64,000 nt of DNA, taken from the NCBI RefSeq assembly GCF_030411995.1, contig NZ_JASNRC010000002.1:62001-126000 (forward strand), in the 5' to 3' direction. Both the position numbers and the translations under genes were made by a program. Below the pieces are notes generated by a model that did not search any database, was not told where the DNA came from, and worked only from the letters and a program-made list of their open reading frames with translations. Positions 27,556-36,034 of the stretch are shown here, piece by piece; positions within the stretch are counted from its first letter, which is position 1, and each line of letters opens with the position of its first letter. Origin of the DNA: Massilia sp. YIM B02769. GTDB lineage: Bacteria; Pseudomonadota; Gammaproteobacteria; Burkholderiales; Burkholderiaceae_D.

Positions 27556-28875
27556 TTACGGCAGCGGGAAACGCACGCGCACGCGCAATCCCTGGCCGGG
27601 CGCCGCCGCATCTTCCAGCATGACCGTGGCGCCGGCCCCGTCCGCCACCGCCTTGACGATGGCCAGTCCCAGCCCCGAACCGGTCTGTTCGCCGTTCCCC
27701 AGTACCCGGTAAAAGGCGTCGAACACCCGTTCGCGCTCGTGCTCGGGAATGCCGGGGCCGGTATCCTCGACGATCAATTCCGCGCTGCCCTCCCCGCCCA
27801 GCACCGACACGTCGACCCGGCCGCCGGGCGGCGCATAGCGGATCGCGTTCTCGACCAGGTTCTTGACCAGCATGTGCAGGTCCACCGGCGCGGCCTGTAC
27901 CAGCGCGTCGCCGGGATGGACCAGGCCCAGGTCGATCCCGCGCTCGTCGGCCAGCGGCACCACGTCTTCGATCACGGTGTGCACCGTGCGTCCCAGCGAA
28001 GCCTGCGCGCCGGCGTCCCGGCCACCCTGCTGGGAACGCGCGAGCGCGAGCAGCCCGTCGAGCATCAGGCGCGTGCGCTTCAGGCCATCGGCCAGCGCCA
28101 GCGTGCGCTCGCGCGCTTCGGCCGGCATCGAGGCCGCCGCCAGGCGCTCGCCCTGCAAGCTCATGGCGGCCAGCGGCGTGCGCAGTTCATGGGCGGCGTC
28201 GGCGATGAAGCGGCGCTGCCGCTGCATGGCCAGGCCCACGCGCATCAGCAAGCGGTTGATCTCCGCCACGAAAGGCTGGACTTCGCGCGGCAGGCCGGCG
28301 GCGGCGAGTGCGCTCGCATCGTCGTGGCTGCGCTGCCCGACCTGCACGGCCAACGCGCGCAGCGGCGCGAACAACTTGCGGATCAAGAGGGCCACCAGCA
28401 CCAGCAGCACCGGCGCCAGGAAGGCGAAGGGAATCAGCGAGCGCAAGGCGCTGCGCTGCGCCGCCGCGTTGCGCACGCTGGTCTGCTGGGCCACTGCGAC
28501 CCGCACGCCGTGCGCATCGGTGCGCACGAACACGCGCCAGGATTCGTTTTCGCTGGTCACGGTCTGCAGGCCGTCGGGCATGCGCGGCGAAAAATACGGC
28601 GCCTGGCGCCCGGCCTGGGCATCCTCGGCGCCCAGGAAGCGCACGACGATGCGCTCTTCCAGGCTGATGCCGCGCAGCTTCGGACGCGCCGCCAGCGCGC
28701 CGGGTTCGGCCTGGAGCCGGCTGATGATGCCGGCGGTCTGGCGCAGCTGCTTGTCCTGGGCGATGTTGGCATCGTTCAGGGACGCGACGAAGGTAAAGGC
28801 GGCGGCGCTCCCGGCCACCGCGACCACGGCCAGCGAAATGCTGGCCGAAAGCCGGTATTGCAGCGACGCCGTCAT
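27556..28875 (-). CDS. Two-component sensor histidine kinase (QseC-like)
   Basis: A 439-residue membrane kinase. TM1 lies at about residues 10-32, a periplasmic sensor at 33-145, TM2 at 147-167, followed by a HAMP-like linker. HisKA carries His229 in FIADAAHELRTPLAAM, and HATPase carries NLVENAIRYAPPGG, DTGPGIP and GSGLGLAIVKAV. The start ATG overlaps the stop of the response regulator gene by four bases, so they form one operon. The signal is unknown. Confidence 0.93.
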   Translation of the reverse strand: MTASLQYRLSASISLAVVAVAGSAAAFTFVASLNDANIAQDKQLRQTAGIISRLQAEPGALAARPKLRGISLEERIVVRFLGAEDAQAGRQAPYFSPRMPDGLQTVTSENESWRVFVRTDAHGVRVAVAQQTSVRNAAAQRSALRSLIPFAFLAPVLLVLVALLIRKLFAPLRALAVQVGQRSHDDASALAAAGLPREVQPFVAEINRLLMRVGLAMQRQRRFIADAAHELRTPLAAMSLQGERLAAASMPAEARERTLALADGLKRTRLMLDGLLALARSQQGGRDAGAQASLGRTVHTVIEDVVPLADERGIDLGLVHPGDALVQAAPVDLHMLVKNLVENAIRYAPPGGRVDVSVLGGEGSAELIVEDTGPGIPEHERERVFDAFYRVLGNGEQTGSGLGLAIVKAVADGAGATVMLEDAAAPGQGLRVRVRFPLP

Positions 28876-29534
28876 GCCTTCCTGCTCACCATCCAGCCCA
28901 CGCCGCGCACGTTCTTGATGGCCTGGCTGCCCAGCTTCTTCCTCAGCGAATGGATCAGGAACTCGACGGCATTGCTCTCGACTTCCTCGTTCCAGCCATA
29001 GATGCGGCTTTCGAGTTCGCTGCGCGACAGGATGGCGCCGGGCCGGACCAGCAAGGCGTGCAACAAGGCGAATTCGCGTGCGGTCAGGCGCACTTGCGTG
29101 CCGTTCGCTCCCGCTTCATGCGTCGCCGGGTCGAGGGTCAGCACGCCGTTGCCCAGCACCGGCGCTGCGGCCGGCCCCTGGCGCCTGGCCACCGCGCGCA
29201 TGCGCGCCAGCAGCTCGTCGGTCTGGAAAGGCTTGACCAGGTAATCGTCGGCGCCGCCATCGAGGCCGGCGACGCGGTCCTCCAGCGCGTCGCGCGCCGT
29301 CAGCAGGATCACGGGCACGCCCTGGCCGCGGGCGCGTAGCGCCTGCAGCACCGCCATGCCGTCGAGCTTCGGCAAGCCCAGGTCGAGCAGGATGGTGTCA
29401 TAGCTGAAGCACAGCAGCGAATCGAGCGCGGCGCTGCCGTCGACGACCCAGTCGACCGCATAGCCCGCTTCGCGCAGCGTCTGCTGCACGGCCTTGCCGA
29501 TCATGTGGTCGTCTTCGACTAGCAGTACGCGCAT
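28872..29534 (-). CDS. OmpR-family response regulator
   Basis: A 220-residue regulator. The receiver spans 1-115 with acidic pocket VEDD, phospho-Asp51 in LLDLGLPKLDG, and the KPF lysine. The winged-helix DNA-binding domain spans about 125-218 (LTAREFALLHALLVRPG, EVESNAVEFLIHSLRKKLG, VRGVGWMV). It pairs with the overlapping kinase gene downstream. No upstream self-binding repeat was confirmed. Confidence 0.95.
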   Translation of the reverse strand: MRVLLVEDDHMIGKAVQQTLREAGYAVDWVVDGSAALDSLLCFSYDTILLDLGLPKLDGMAVLQALRARGQGVPVILLTARDALEDRVAGLDGGADDYLVKPFQTDELLARMRAVARRQGPAAAPVLGNGVLTLDPATHEAGANGTQVRLTAREFALLHALLVRPGAILSRSELESRIYGWNEEVESNAVEFLIHSLRKKLGSQAIKNVRGVGWMVSRKA

Positions 29535-29650
29535 TTACCCTGGATTCGTTTTCTCGTCGAGCATGCCGCCGTGCCGGCGACAACTGTGCATCGGGACAGG
29601 CCCGCACCGGCCATCATACGCGCCGGGGCTGCCGCCCTGCAAACGCCTGC

Positions 29651-30505
29651 TCATGCGTTCGTTCCCCGCAGCCGCCGCGCCGCCTGCGCTTGCGGCGTAT
29701 CGCCCAGCGGCAGCAGCACCGCGATGCGCGCCAGCGTGCGTACCAGCGCCGCTTCGCCGAAGCGCAGGCCGCGCCCCTGCAGCTGCGGCAGCGAACGCAC
29801 CGGCTCCGGCACGATCTCGACGGCGGCGCGCACCAGCAGGCGCTGCAGCGGACGCAGCGGCGCCGGCACGATCGGCGCGCCGGTCATGATGTCCAGGAAA
29901 TCGGCGAGGATGGCGGAACCTTCCAGGCTGGGCGCGGTCGCGGCGAGCAGCGCTTCCCACGCGGACCATGACAGCGGGATGCCGGTCGCGCCATACAGCT
30001 GGGCCGAGGGCGCGGATTCGAGGAAGGCGGCATCCTTTTCCGGCGCCGACAGGGGGCGCACATAGCGGTTATAGGCCTCGGCAAAGCCGAACACGGCCGT
30101 GGCCTGTACCCAGTCGAGCAGGCGCGGATCGTTGGCGTGGTAGGCAAGCCCATCGGGCGTGGTGCCGACGACGCGGCCATGCATGCGCACCACGCGTGCG
30201 ATCAATTGTTCCGCTGCCGAGCGCGGGCCATACACCGTCATCATCGCGGCAAAGCCGGTACGGCGCAGGCGCATGCCGGGGTCGCGCGCAAAACCGCCGT
30301 GGTCCCAGACACCGGAACGTACCGATGGCTCGGCCAGTTCGAGCAGCACCGCCGTCACCCCGCCGATGAAGAGCGAGACCGGATTGTCGAAGATGCGCCA
30401 GGTGACGCCATCCTGCGGCGCCAGCGCCGGCTCGCCCGCCGGCTGGCTGAAATCGTATTCCAGGCCAGGCGGCGGACGCATCAATTCCCGGATTGCATGC
30501 AACAT
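29651..30505 (-). CDS. MpaB-type oxygenase (DUF2236)
   Basis: A 284-residue protein of the MpaB/rubber-oxygenase catalytic family. Typical segments are WRIFDNPVSLFIGGVTAVLLELAEPSV, RLRRTGFAAMMTVYG and the conserved helix with NDPRLLDWVQATAVFGFAEAYNRYV, whose His and Asp lie near the expected heme site. Family members bind heme b and oxidise varied substrates. It lacks a signal peptide and an obvious Shine-Dalgarno sequence before ATG 30505. No pathway genes surround it. Confidence 0.85.
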   Translation of the reverse strand: MLHAIRELMRPPPGLEYDFSQPAGEPALAPQDGVTWRIFDNPVSLFIGGVTAVLLELAEPSVRSGVWDHGGFARDPGMRLRRTGFAAMMTVYGPRSAAEQLIARVVRMHGRVVGTTPDGLAYHANDPRLLDWVQATAVFGFAEAYNRYVRPLSAPEKDAAFLESAPSAQLYGATGIPLSWSAWEALLAATAPSLEGSAILADFLDIMTGAPIVPAPLRPLQRLLVRAAVEIVPEPVRSLPQLQGRGLRFGEAALVRTLARIAVLLPLGDTPQAQAARRLRGTNA

Positions 30506-30650
30506 GCGCTACTTGTTATTCAAGAAAAGTGCGTCAAGAGAAATGCGGATCGGCGCCGCACGTTGCCGTGGAGGCGCCAAAAGACACTGCCCCGGCATGA
30601 CCGAGGCGAGAGAAGCGATTTCCAGCGAAGCGCCTGCTTCGCCAGTGCGA

Positions 30651-31058
30651 TTACTTCGATGCGTCCTGAATCTTTTCGCCAGCGCGCTCGACCGCACGGC
30701 CGGTGGCGGCGGTGGCATCGCTTGCGCCTTCCTTGATGTTCTGGCCGGCTTCGCGCGATTCCTGACGCACTTCGGCGCCGGCTTCACGCATCTTTTCGCC
30801 GGCACGGTCGGTGGCAGCGTCGATTTTCTCGCCGGCACGCTCGGTGGCGTTCTCGATGTTGGCGGCGGCGCGGTCGGTGGCAGCGTCGACGCGCTCGGCG
30901 CCTTCACGGGCGGCGGCAGCGGTGTTGGCGCCAGCGTTATCGATGGCGGCGCCGGCTTCTTGCGCAGGGCCCATGTTCGGATTGTCGTCGGCTTTCTTGC
31001 AACCGGTGGCGACCATGGCAACGGCCAGCATCAAGGCGGGGATGGTGATTTTTTTCAT
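30651..31058 (-). CDS. Small lipoprotein with amphipathic helical repeats
   Basis: A 135-residue lipoprotein. The signal peptide ends in lipobox VATGC with Cys at about residue 20. The rest is almost entirely one low-complexity helix made of imperfect repeats such as ATDRAGEKIDAATDRAGEKM, rich in Ala, Glu, Lys and Arg. This resembles LEA-like or YtxH/apolipophorin-type stress proteins and could form a coiled coil in the periplasm. GGAG five bases before ATG 31058 fixes the start. Function unknown; a desiccation or osmotic role is only a guess. Confidence 0.75.
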   Translation of the reverse strand: MKKITIPALMLAVAMVATGCKKADDNPNMGPAQEAGAAIDNAGANTAAAAREGAERVDAATDRAAANIENATERAGEKIDAATDRAGEKMREAGAEVRQESREAGQNIKEGASDATAATGRAVERAGEKIQDASK

Positions 31059-31227
31059 AATGAGCTCCAAATCAAAAGTTGTAATTTAGATTACATCTTT
31101 CTGCGGAAGCACGTCACACGATTGATGTAAGGAGTGTAACGAAACGTAATGACAACTGTGACGGCCGGGAGCCGGTTCGTGCTCTGCCGTATGCACAAGG
31201 ACTTCGGTACGCATGCTAGGATAGGCC

Positions 31228-31431
31228 ATGGACCGCCGCACCGACTACAAGACCGCCCTGCTCATCCACACCATCGTCAACACGCCGGCCGACGATGACC
31301 AGCCCTCGCCTGCGCGCGAGCTGGCGAAAATGGGCGTGCCGTTCGATGTGGCGCGGCGCGTGCTCACGCGGCCGGCCGAGCGGCGTCATCAGTTTCCGTC
31401 GCGCGACCTGCCGATGAACCTGCGCTCGTAA
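31228..31431 (+). CDS. Small uncharacterised protein
   Basis: A 67-residue protein, MDRRTDYKTALLIHTIVNTP onward, basic and probably cytosolic, with no motif I recognise. Support is modest: an AGGATAGG sequence just upstream of ATG 31228, and a stop 1 bp from the stop of the convergent kinase gene. It may be real because the frame is fully packed between neighbours, but it could also be spurious. Confidence 0.5.
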   Translation: MDRRTDYKTALLIHTIVNTPADDDQPSPARELAKMGVPFDVARRVLTRPAERRHQFPSRDLPMNLRS

Positions 31432-31432
31432 T

Positions 31433-32764
31433 TCAAGCCTTCCCCAGCGGGAAGCGCACGACGGCCGCCAGCCCGCCCAGCCGTTCCGACTTGTCCAGCT
31501 TCAGCGTCGCCCCATGGCGCTCGGCGATCGCCTTGATGATCGCCAATCCGAGCCCGCTGCCGGCCGCCTCGCTGCCGGCCACGCGGTAGAAGCGGTCGAA
31601 CACGCGCTCGCGTTCCTCGGGCGGAATGCCCGGTCCGCTGTCCTCGACGCTGACCACGGCCGCATCCTTTTCCAGCCGCAGCGCGATGTCGACGGTGCCG
31701 CCGCCCGGCGTGTACTTCACCGCGTTCTCGACCAGGTTGCGCAGCAGGATGTGCAGGGCGTCGGGCTGGCCGGCGATGCTGGCCTCGTCCGCATGCTGCA
31801 GGCCGAGGTCGATGTTCTTGGCCTGGGCCAGGCCGGCCAGGTCGCCCACGGTACGGCGCGCCAGCTCGGCCAGGTCGACGGATTGTGACGCCGCGCCGTT
31901 TGCCGCCGAGGCTTCCTGGCGCGCCAGCACCAGCAACTGCTCGACCAGGCGCGTGGCGCGGTCGATGCCGGCGGTCAGGCGCGCCACCGCCGTCTTGCGC
32001 GCCTCCGGATCGGCGGCGCGGTCCAGGCTTTGCGCCTGCAGGCGCAGGGCGGCGAGCGGCGTGCGCAGTTCGTGGGCGGCGTCGGCGACGAAATGCTGCT
32101 GGGCGTCGAAGGCGGTTTTCACACGCCCGAACAGCAGGTTCAGTTCGTGCACCAGCGGGCGTACCTCGTCGGGCAGGCCGGCTTCCGACACCGGAGACAG
32201 ATCGTCGGCCTGGCGCGCCGCCACCTGCTTGCGCACGCGCGCCACCGGTTTGAGCGAACCGCTTACCACCCACCACACCACCACCATCAGGATCGGCATC
32301 ATGACGGCCGTCGGCCCGAGCGTGCGCAGGGCCAGGTTGCCGGCCATGTTGCGGCGCACGGCCAGGTCCTGCGCCACCTGCACGGTCTGGCCCGAGGTCT
32401 GGATCGAGAACACGCGGTAAGTGGTGCCGTTGGCCTTGACGTTCGAGAAGCCGAGCACCGCGCGCTGCGGCAGGCGCGCGCGCGAGACGCTGTGGAAGAC
32501 CTGTACGCCGTCCGGCGACCACATCTGCACCACCAGGTCGTCGTTGCCGGGCGCCTCGTCGACGCGCTCGCGCGCCTCGGTGTTCGACAGCGGCGTGCCC
32601 GAACGCAGTGACAGCGCCATCTGCTGCATGTGGTAGTCGAAGATCTGGTCGGCGTCGGACAGCGCCGTGTTGTAGGCGATCGAGGCTTGCGCCAGCGCCG
32701 CCAGCGTGATGGCCGCCAGCAGGAACCACAACAGGCGCCCGCGCAGCGAGTGGGTCATTCTCAT
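31433..32764 (-). CDS. Two-component sensor histidine kinase linked to HtrA
   Basis: A 443-residue membrane kinase of the QseC/PmrB type. TM1 at about 10-30, periplasmic domain 31-150, TM2 about 152-170, HAMP-like region, HisKA with His231 in FVADAAHELRTPLAAL, HATPase with NLVENAVKYTPGGG, DSGPGIPPEER and GSGLGLAIIKAI. Its ATG overlaps the regulator's TGA by four bases (ATGA). As last gene of htrA-regulator-kinase it probably senses envelope stress. Confidence 0.93.
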   Translation of the reverse strand: MRMTHSLRGRLLWFLLAAITLAALAQASIAYNTALSDADQIFDYHMQQMALSLRSGTPLSNTEARERVDEAPGNDDLVVQMWSPDGVQVFHSVSRARLPQRAVLGFSNVKANGTTYRVFSIQTSGQTVQVAQDLAVRRNMAGNLALRTLGPTAVMMPILMVVVWWVVSGSLKPVARVRKQVAARQADDLSPVSEAGLPDEVRPLVHELNLLFGRVKTAFDAQQHFVADAAHELRTPLAALRLQAQSLDRAADPEARKTAVARLTAGIDRATRLVEQLLVLARQEASAANGAASQSVDLAELARRTVGDLAGLAQAKNIDLGLQHADEASIAGQPDALHILLRNLVENAVKYTPGGGTVDIALRLEKDAAVVSVEDSGPGIPPEERERVFDRFYRVAGSEAAGSGLGLAIIKAIAERHGATLKLDKSERLGGLAAVVRFPLGKA

Positions 32765-33423
32765 GCCTTGGGCACCATGTAGCCGACGCCGCGCACGTTC
32801 TGGATCAAGTCGCTGCCGAGTTTCTTGCGCAGCCCGTGGATGTACACCTCGACCGCGTTGCTGCTGACTTCATCGCGCCAGCTGTAGAGCTTTTCCTCGA
32901 GCTGGGCGCGCGAGAGCACGGCGCCGGGGCGCGCCACCAGGGCTTCCAGTACCGCCCATTCGCGCGCCGACAGCGAGACCGGCTCGCCGTCGACCAGGGT
33001 TTCGCGGGTGGCGGGGTTGATCGAGATGTTCTTGTATTCGAAGACCGGTTCGGCGCGGCCGGCGGCACGGCGCAGCAAGGCGCGGATGCGGGCCAGCAGT
33101 TCGTCGAGGTCGTAGGGTTTCAATACATAGTCGTCGGCCCCGGCATCGAGCCCGGCAATGCGCTGGGCGACGGAGTCGCGCGCGGTGGCGACCAGCACGG
33201 GCGTGCGGTCCTTGCGGGTGCGCATCGCGCGCAGGACATCGAGGCCGTCCTTGCGCGGCAGGCCCAGGTCGAGCAGGACCAGGTCGTAGTTCTGGTTCTG
33301 CACCAGGGCCGTATCGGCCATTTCGCCGTCCTTGACCCAATCGACGGCGTAGTGCTCGGCCCGCAGCAGGTCGAGCACCACTTCACCGATCATCGTATCG
33401 TCTTCTACCAATAACAGCCGCAT
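32761..33423 (-). CDS. OmpR-family response regulator linked to HtrA
   Basis: A 220-residue receiver plus winged-helix regulator. Acidic pocket VEDD, phospho-Asp52 in LLDLGLPRKDG, Lys in LKPYD, DNA-binding part from about 128 (LSAREWAVLEALVARPG, VSSNAVEVYIHGLRKKLG, VRGVGYMVPKA). It begins 44 bp after the HtrA stop on the same strand and overlaps the kinase gene, forming a likely three-gene operon. Confidence 0.95.
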   Translation of the reverse strand: MRLLLVEDDTMIGEVVLDLLRAEHYAVDWVKDGEMADTALVQNQNYDLVLLDLGLPRKDGLDVLRAMRTRKDRTPVLVATARDSVAQRIAGLDAGADDYVLKPYDLDELLARIRALLRRAAGRAEPVFEYKNISINPATRETLVDGEPVSLSAREWAVLEALVARPGAVLSRAQLEEKLYSWRDEVSSNAVEVYIHGLRKKLGSDLIQNVRGVGYMVPKA

Positions 33424-33467
33424 CGTGTTACCTCTTGTGTGTGATCCGGCTGTGCCAAGACGATTTC

Positions 33468-34982
33468 TTAGCCAATCCGCACCGGAATGAAGATTCTTTC
33501 ATTTCCGCGCTGGATCAGCAAGGCTACCGACTTGCTGGACTTGCCGACCATGTCGCGTACCTGGTCGACACTGCTGACCGGCTTGCCGTTCACCGACAGC
33601 AGCACGTCGCCCGGCGCGATGCCGGCAATCGCCGCGGCGCCGCGCGCGTCTTCGATCACCAGGCCGGACGCGATGCCGCTCTGACGCCGTTCGACCGGCT
33701 CCAGCGGCCGCAGGACCAGGCCCAGCTTGGCGCCCTTGTCGGCGGCGGCGATGTCCTCGCGCTCGTCCGGCGCTGGCTTGTCGTCGGCATTCGCCAGCGT
33801 CGCGTTCAGGCGCACGATCTTTCCTTCGCGCCAGACGTCGAGCGCGACCTTGTCACCCGGCTTGGCCACCGCCAGCATGCCCGGCAAATCGCTGGACGCG
33901 ACGATGGTCTGGCCATTCGCCTTGCGCACCACGTCGCCCGCCTTCAGGCCGGCCTTCTCGGCGGCGCTGCCGCGTTCGACGTTGGCCACCAGCGCGCCTT
34001 CGGGCGACGCCAGGTTGAAGGAATCGGCAAAGCCCTGGCCCACGTCCTGGATCGACACGCCCAGCTTGGCATGCTGCACCTTGCCGGTGGCGACGATCTG
34101 GTCCTTGATGCGCGCCGCGACGTCGATCGGGATCGCGAACGACAGGCCCTGGTAACCGCCGGTCTGGCTGTAGATCTGCGAGTTGATGCCGACGACCTCG
34201 CCGCGGGTATTGAGCAGCGGGCCGCCCGAGTTGCCGGGGTTGACGGCGACGTCGGTCTGGATGAACTGCACCTGGCTGTCGTTGCCCAGGCTGCGGCCGG
34301 TGGCGCTGACCACGCCGGCGGTGACGGTCGATTCGAGGCCGAACGGCGAACCGATGGCCAGCACCCATTCGCCAGTCTGCAGCGAACGCGCATTGCCCAG
34401 CGGGACGGTCGGCAAGCCCTTGGCGTCGATCTTCAGCACGGCGACGTCGGTGCGCGGGTCGGAACCCAGCACCTTGGCGCGGAACTCGCGGCGGTCGGCC
34501 AGCTTGACCGTGACTTCGTCGGCGCCCTGCACCACGTGGGCATTTGTCAGGATGACGCCGTCCGGGCTTACGATAAAGCCCGATCCGGCGCCGAAAACGG
34601 GAGCGTCACGTTGGGAACCGCCGCGCGGGTCCTGGAACTGACGGAAGAATTCATAGAACGGGTCGCCAGGGCTCATTTGCGGCATGCTGCGCGAGCTGGT
34701 CTTGGTGCTGCCCATGACGCGGATGTTCACGACCGCCTTGCCGTTCTGCTTGGCGATGGTGGTGAAATCCGGCAGGCTGACGGTGGACGCGGGCGCACCG
34801 GCCACGGCCGGCGGCGCCTGGACCGGAGCGGGGGCCGCTGCGACGGTTGCGGGAGCCTGGGCGGTGGCGTTGTTGTGATTGACTGCAATCGCACCGACCG
34901 CCCCGCCAATAACGCCCGCCGCGCAGAGCGCCAGCGTGAGACGTTTTGCGGTGATGGCAGTGACTGCACCTTCGTTTTGCAT
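33468..34982 (-). CDS. Periplasmic Do/HtrA-type serine protease (DegP/MucD-like)
   Basis: A 504-residue protease-chaperone. An N-terminal hydrophobic signal or anchor (LTLALCAAGVIGGAVGAIAV) precedes an Ala/Pro-rich linker. The trypsin-like domain holds the full triad: His in LTNAHVV, Asp in RTDVAVLKI, Ser in NPGNSGGPLL. Two PDZ domains follow (KLGVSIQDVGQGF region and the C-terminal GLVIEDARGAAAIAGIAPGDVLLSVNG). It degrades or refolds misfolded envelope proteins. Downstream, on the same strand, are a response regulator and a kinase. Confidence 0.94.
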   Translation of the reverse strand: MQNEGAVTAITAKRLTLALCAAGVIGGAVGAIAVNHNNATAQAPATVAAAPAPVQAPPAVAGAPASTVSLPDFTTIAKQNGKAVVNIRVMGSTKTSSRSMPQMSPGDPFYEFFRQFQDPRGGSQRDAPVFGAGSGFIVSPDGVILTNAHVVQGADEVTVKLADRREFRAKVLGSDPRTDVAVLKIDAKGLPTVPLGNARSLQTGEWVLAIGSPFGLESTVTAGVVSATGRSLGNDSQVQFIQTDVAVNPGNSGGPLLNTRGEVVGINSQIYSQTGGYQGLSFAIPIDVAARIKDQIVATGKVQHAKLGVSIQDVGQGFADSFNLASPEGALVANVERGSAAEKAGLKAGDVVRKANGQTIVASSDLPGMLAVAKPGDKVALDVWREGKIVRLNATLANADDKPAPDEREDIAAADKGAKLGLVLRPLEPVERRQSGIASGLVIEDARGAAAIAGIAPGDVLLSVNGKPVSSVDQVRDMVGKSSKSVALLIQRGNERIFIPVRIG

Positions 34983-35294
34983 GGACGTACTCCTGGATGT
35001 AAGGGTTGCCGATAACGGGTTATCGCATGGTGATTAGTTTCGCCGATCTGTCTTAGAACATGCTTAAAACTCAGCGTTACGGGTGGCTGTTGCGCGGACG
35101 TTGGGATGCCTGTGCATCCGACTGTGGACACGCACGTCAATACGTAGGGTGGGCGCTCCTGTGCCCACGCGTGACGTCTGCATGGTGCTAATGCGTGAAG
35201 CGGGCCAACAATGTTCACAGTTTACGCGTGAGCACGGGGCGCCCACCCTACCCACGCTGCAGGCCTGACGGACAAATCTGTCCGCTTGCAGACG
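34983..35294. repeat. Gap with two facing palindromic repeats
   Basis: The region upstream of htrA carries GTAGGGTGGGC...GCCCACGCG at about 35144-35171 and the same family reversed at about 35223-35252, together a mirrored pair. Up to 35040 the sequence is AT-richer and likely holds the htrA promoter. No gene is seen. Confidence 0.7.
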
Positions 35295-35326
35295 TAAAAA
35301 AGGGCGCCCATCGGGCACCCTTTTTC
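35295..35326 (-). terminator. Rho-independent terminator of hsp20
   Basis: Read on the minus strand, AAAAAGGGTGCCC-GAT-GGGCGCCCTTTTTT forms a GC-rich stem followed by a T-run, 18 bp after the hsp20 stop. One pair is a G-U wobble only in the minus-strand RNA (C-A mismatch on plus), which agrees with the direction. Confidence 0.85.
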
Positions 35327-35343
35327 GCTACTGCGCTACGCCC

Positions 35344-35808
35344 TTAGGCTGCTTGACGCTGTTCGATTTGCTGAACATTGTCGATGGTGCCGTTCGCGTC
35401 GCCAATGGCGATCTTGCGTGGCTTGAGCGCCTCGGGCACTTCGCGCACCAGTTCGATGGTGAGCATGCCGTTGTCGAACGAAGCGGTGGTGACCTTCACG
35501 TGGTTCGCCAGCTGGAAGCGCTGTTCGAAGTCGCGGGCGGCGATGCCACGGTGCAGGAAGGTACGCTGGGTCTCGTCCTTCTGCTTGCGGCCGGTCACGT
35601 GCAGCGAATCGCGCTCGGTGACGATTTCCACTTCGTTACGGTTGAAACCAGCCAGGGCCATCACGATACGGTACTGGTCTTCCGAGACCAGTTCGATGTT
35701 GTACGGCGGGTAGCTCGGCTGCGACTCGGCGCGTTGCTCGAGCAGGCTGGCCAGGCGGTCGAAACCAATGGCGGAACGGTACAGGGGAGTCAGGTCGAAA
35801 GTACGCAT
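35344..35808 (-). CDS. Hsp20 / IbpA-type small heat-shock protein
   Basis: A 154-residue alpha-crystallin-domain chaperone. The N-terminal MRTFDLTPLYRSAIGFDRLASLL is typical of IbpA/IbpB. The alpha-crystallin domain (about 35-125) contains YNIELVSEDQYRIVMALAGFNRNEVEI and FEQRFQLANHVKVTTASFDNGMLTIEL. It binds unfolding proteins in the cytosol without ATP. ATG 35808 follows GAGGA and starts at the conserved MRTFDL. A CTTGAAA heat-shock -35 and a clear terminator flank the gene. Confidence 0.94.
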   Translation of the reverse strand: MRTFDLTPLYRSAIGFDRLASLLEQRAESQPSYPPYNIELVSEDQYRIVMALAGFNRNEVEIVTERDSLHVTGRKQKDETQRTFLHRGIAARDFEQRFQLANHVKVTTASFDNGMLTIELVREVPEALKPRKIAIGDANGTIDNVQQIEQRQAA

Positions 35809-35868
35809 GGTAAATATCCTCGTTAAGTTAAGCGATAAGTTGACGGACCTCATCGTGAGCATCCGTTG

Positions 35869-35903
35869 GGACCAATCTAATGCCACCCCCAATGCTTTTC
35901 AAG
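35869..35903 (-). promoter_or_regulatory. Putative heat-shock (sigma32) promoter of hsp20
   Basis: On the minus strand CTTGAAA (forward TTTCAAG, 35897-35903) matches the sigma32 -35 exactly. The -10 region is weaker, around GCATTAGA. The 60-odd base leader also holds TCGCT upstream of the AGGA Shine-Dalgarno, which could be a ROSE-type thermosensor. Confidence 0.5.
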
Positions 35904-36034
35904 GCATACGAAATATGGATTTTTGACGATAATTTCCAATATTATTTGCATTGATGTTTCAAAGTATTTCCCCACATTCCTCTGTTTTACGCGTGCTACA
36001 CTCGTCCGGTTTTGTCACCCGAACCGCTTCCAAG

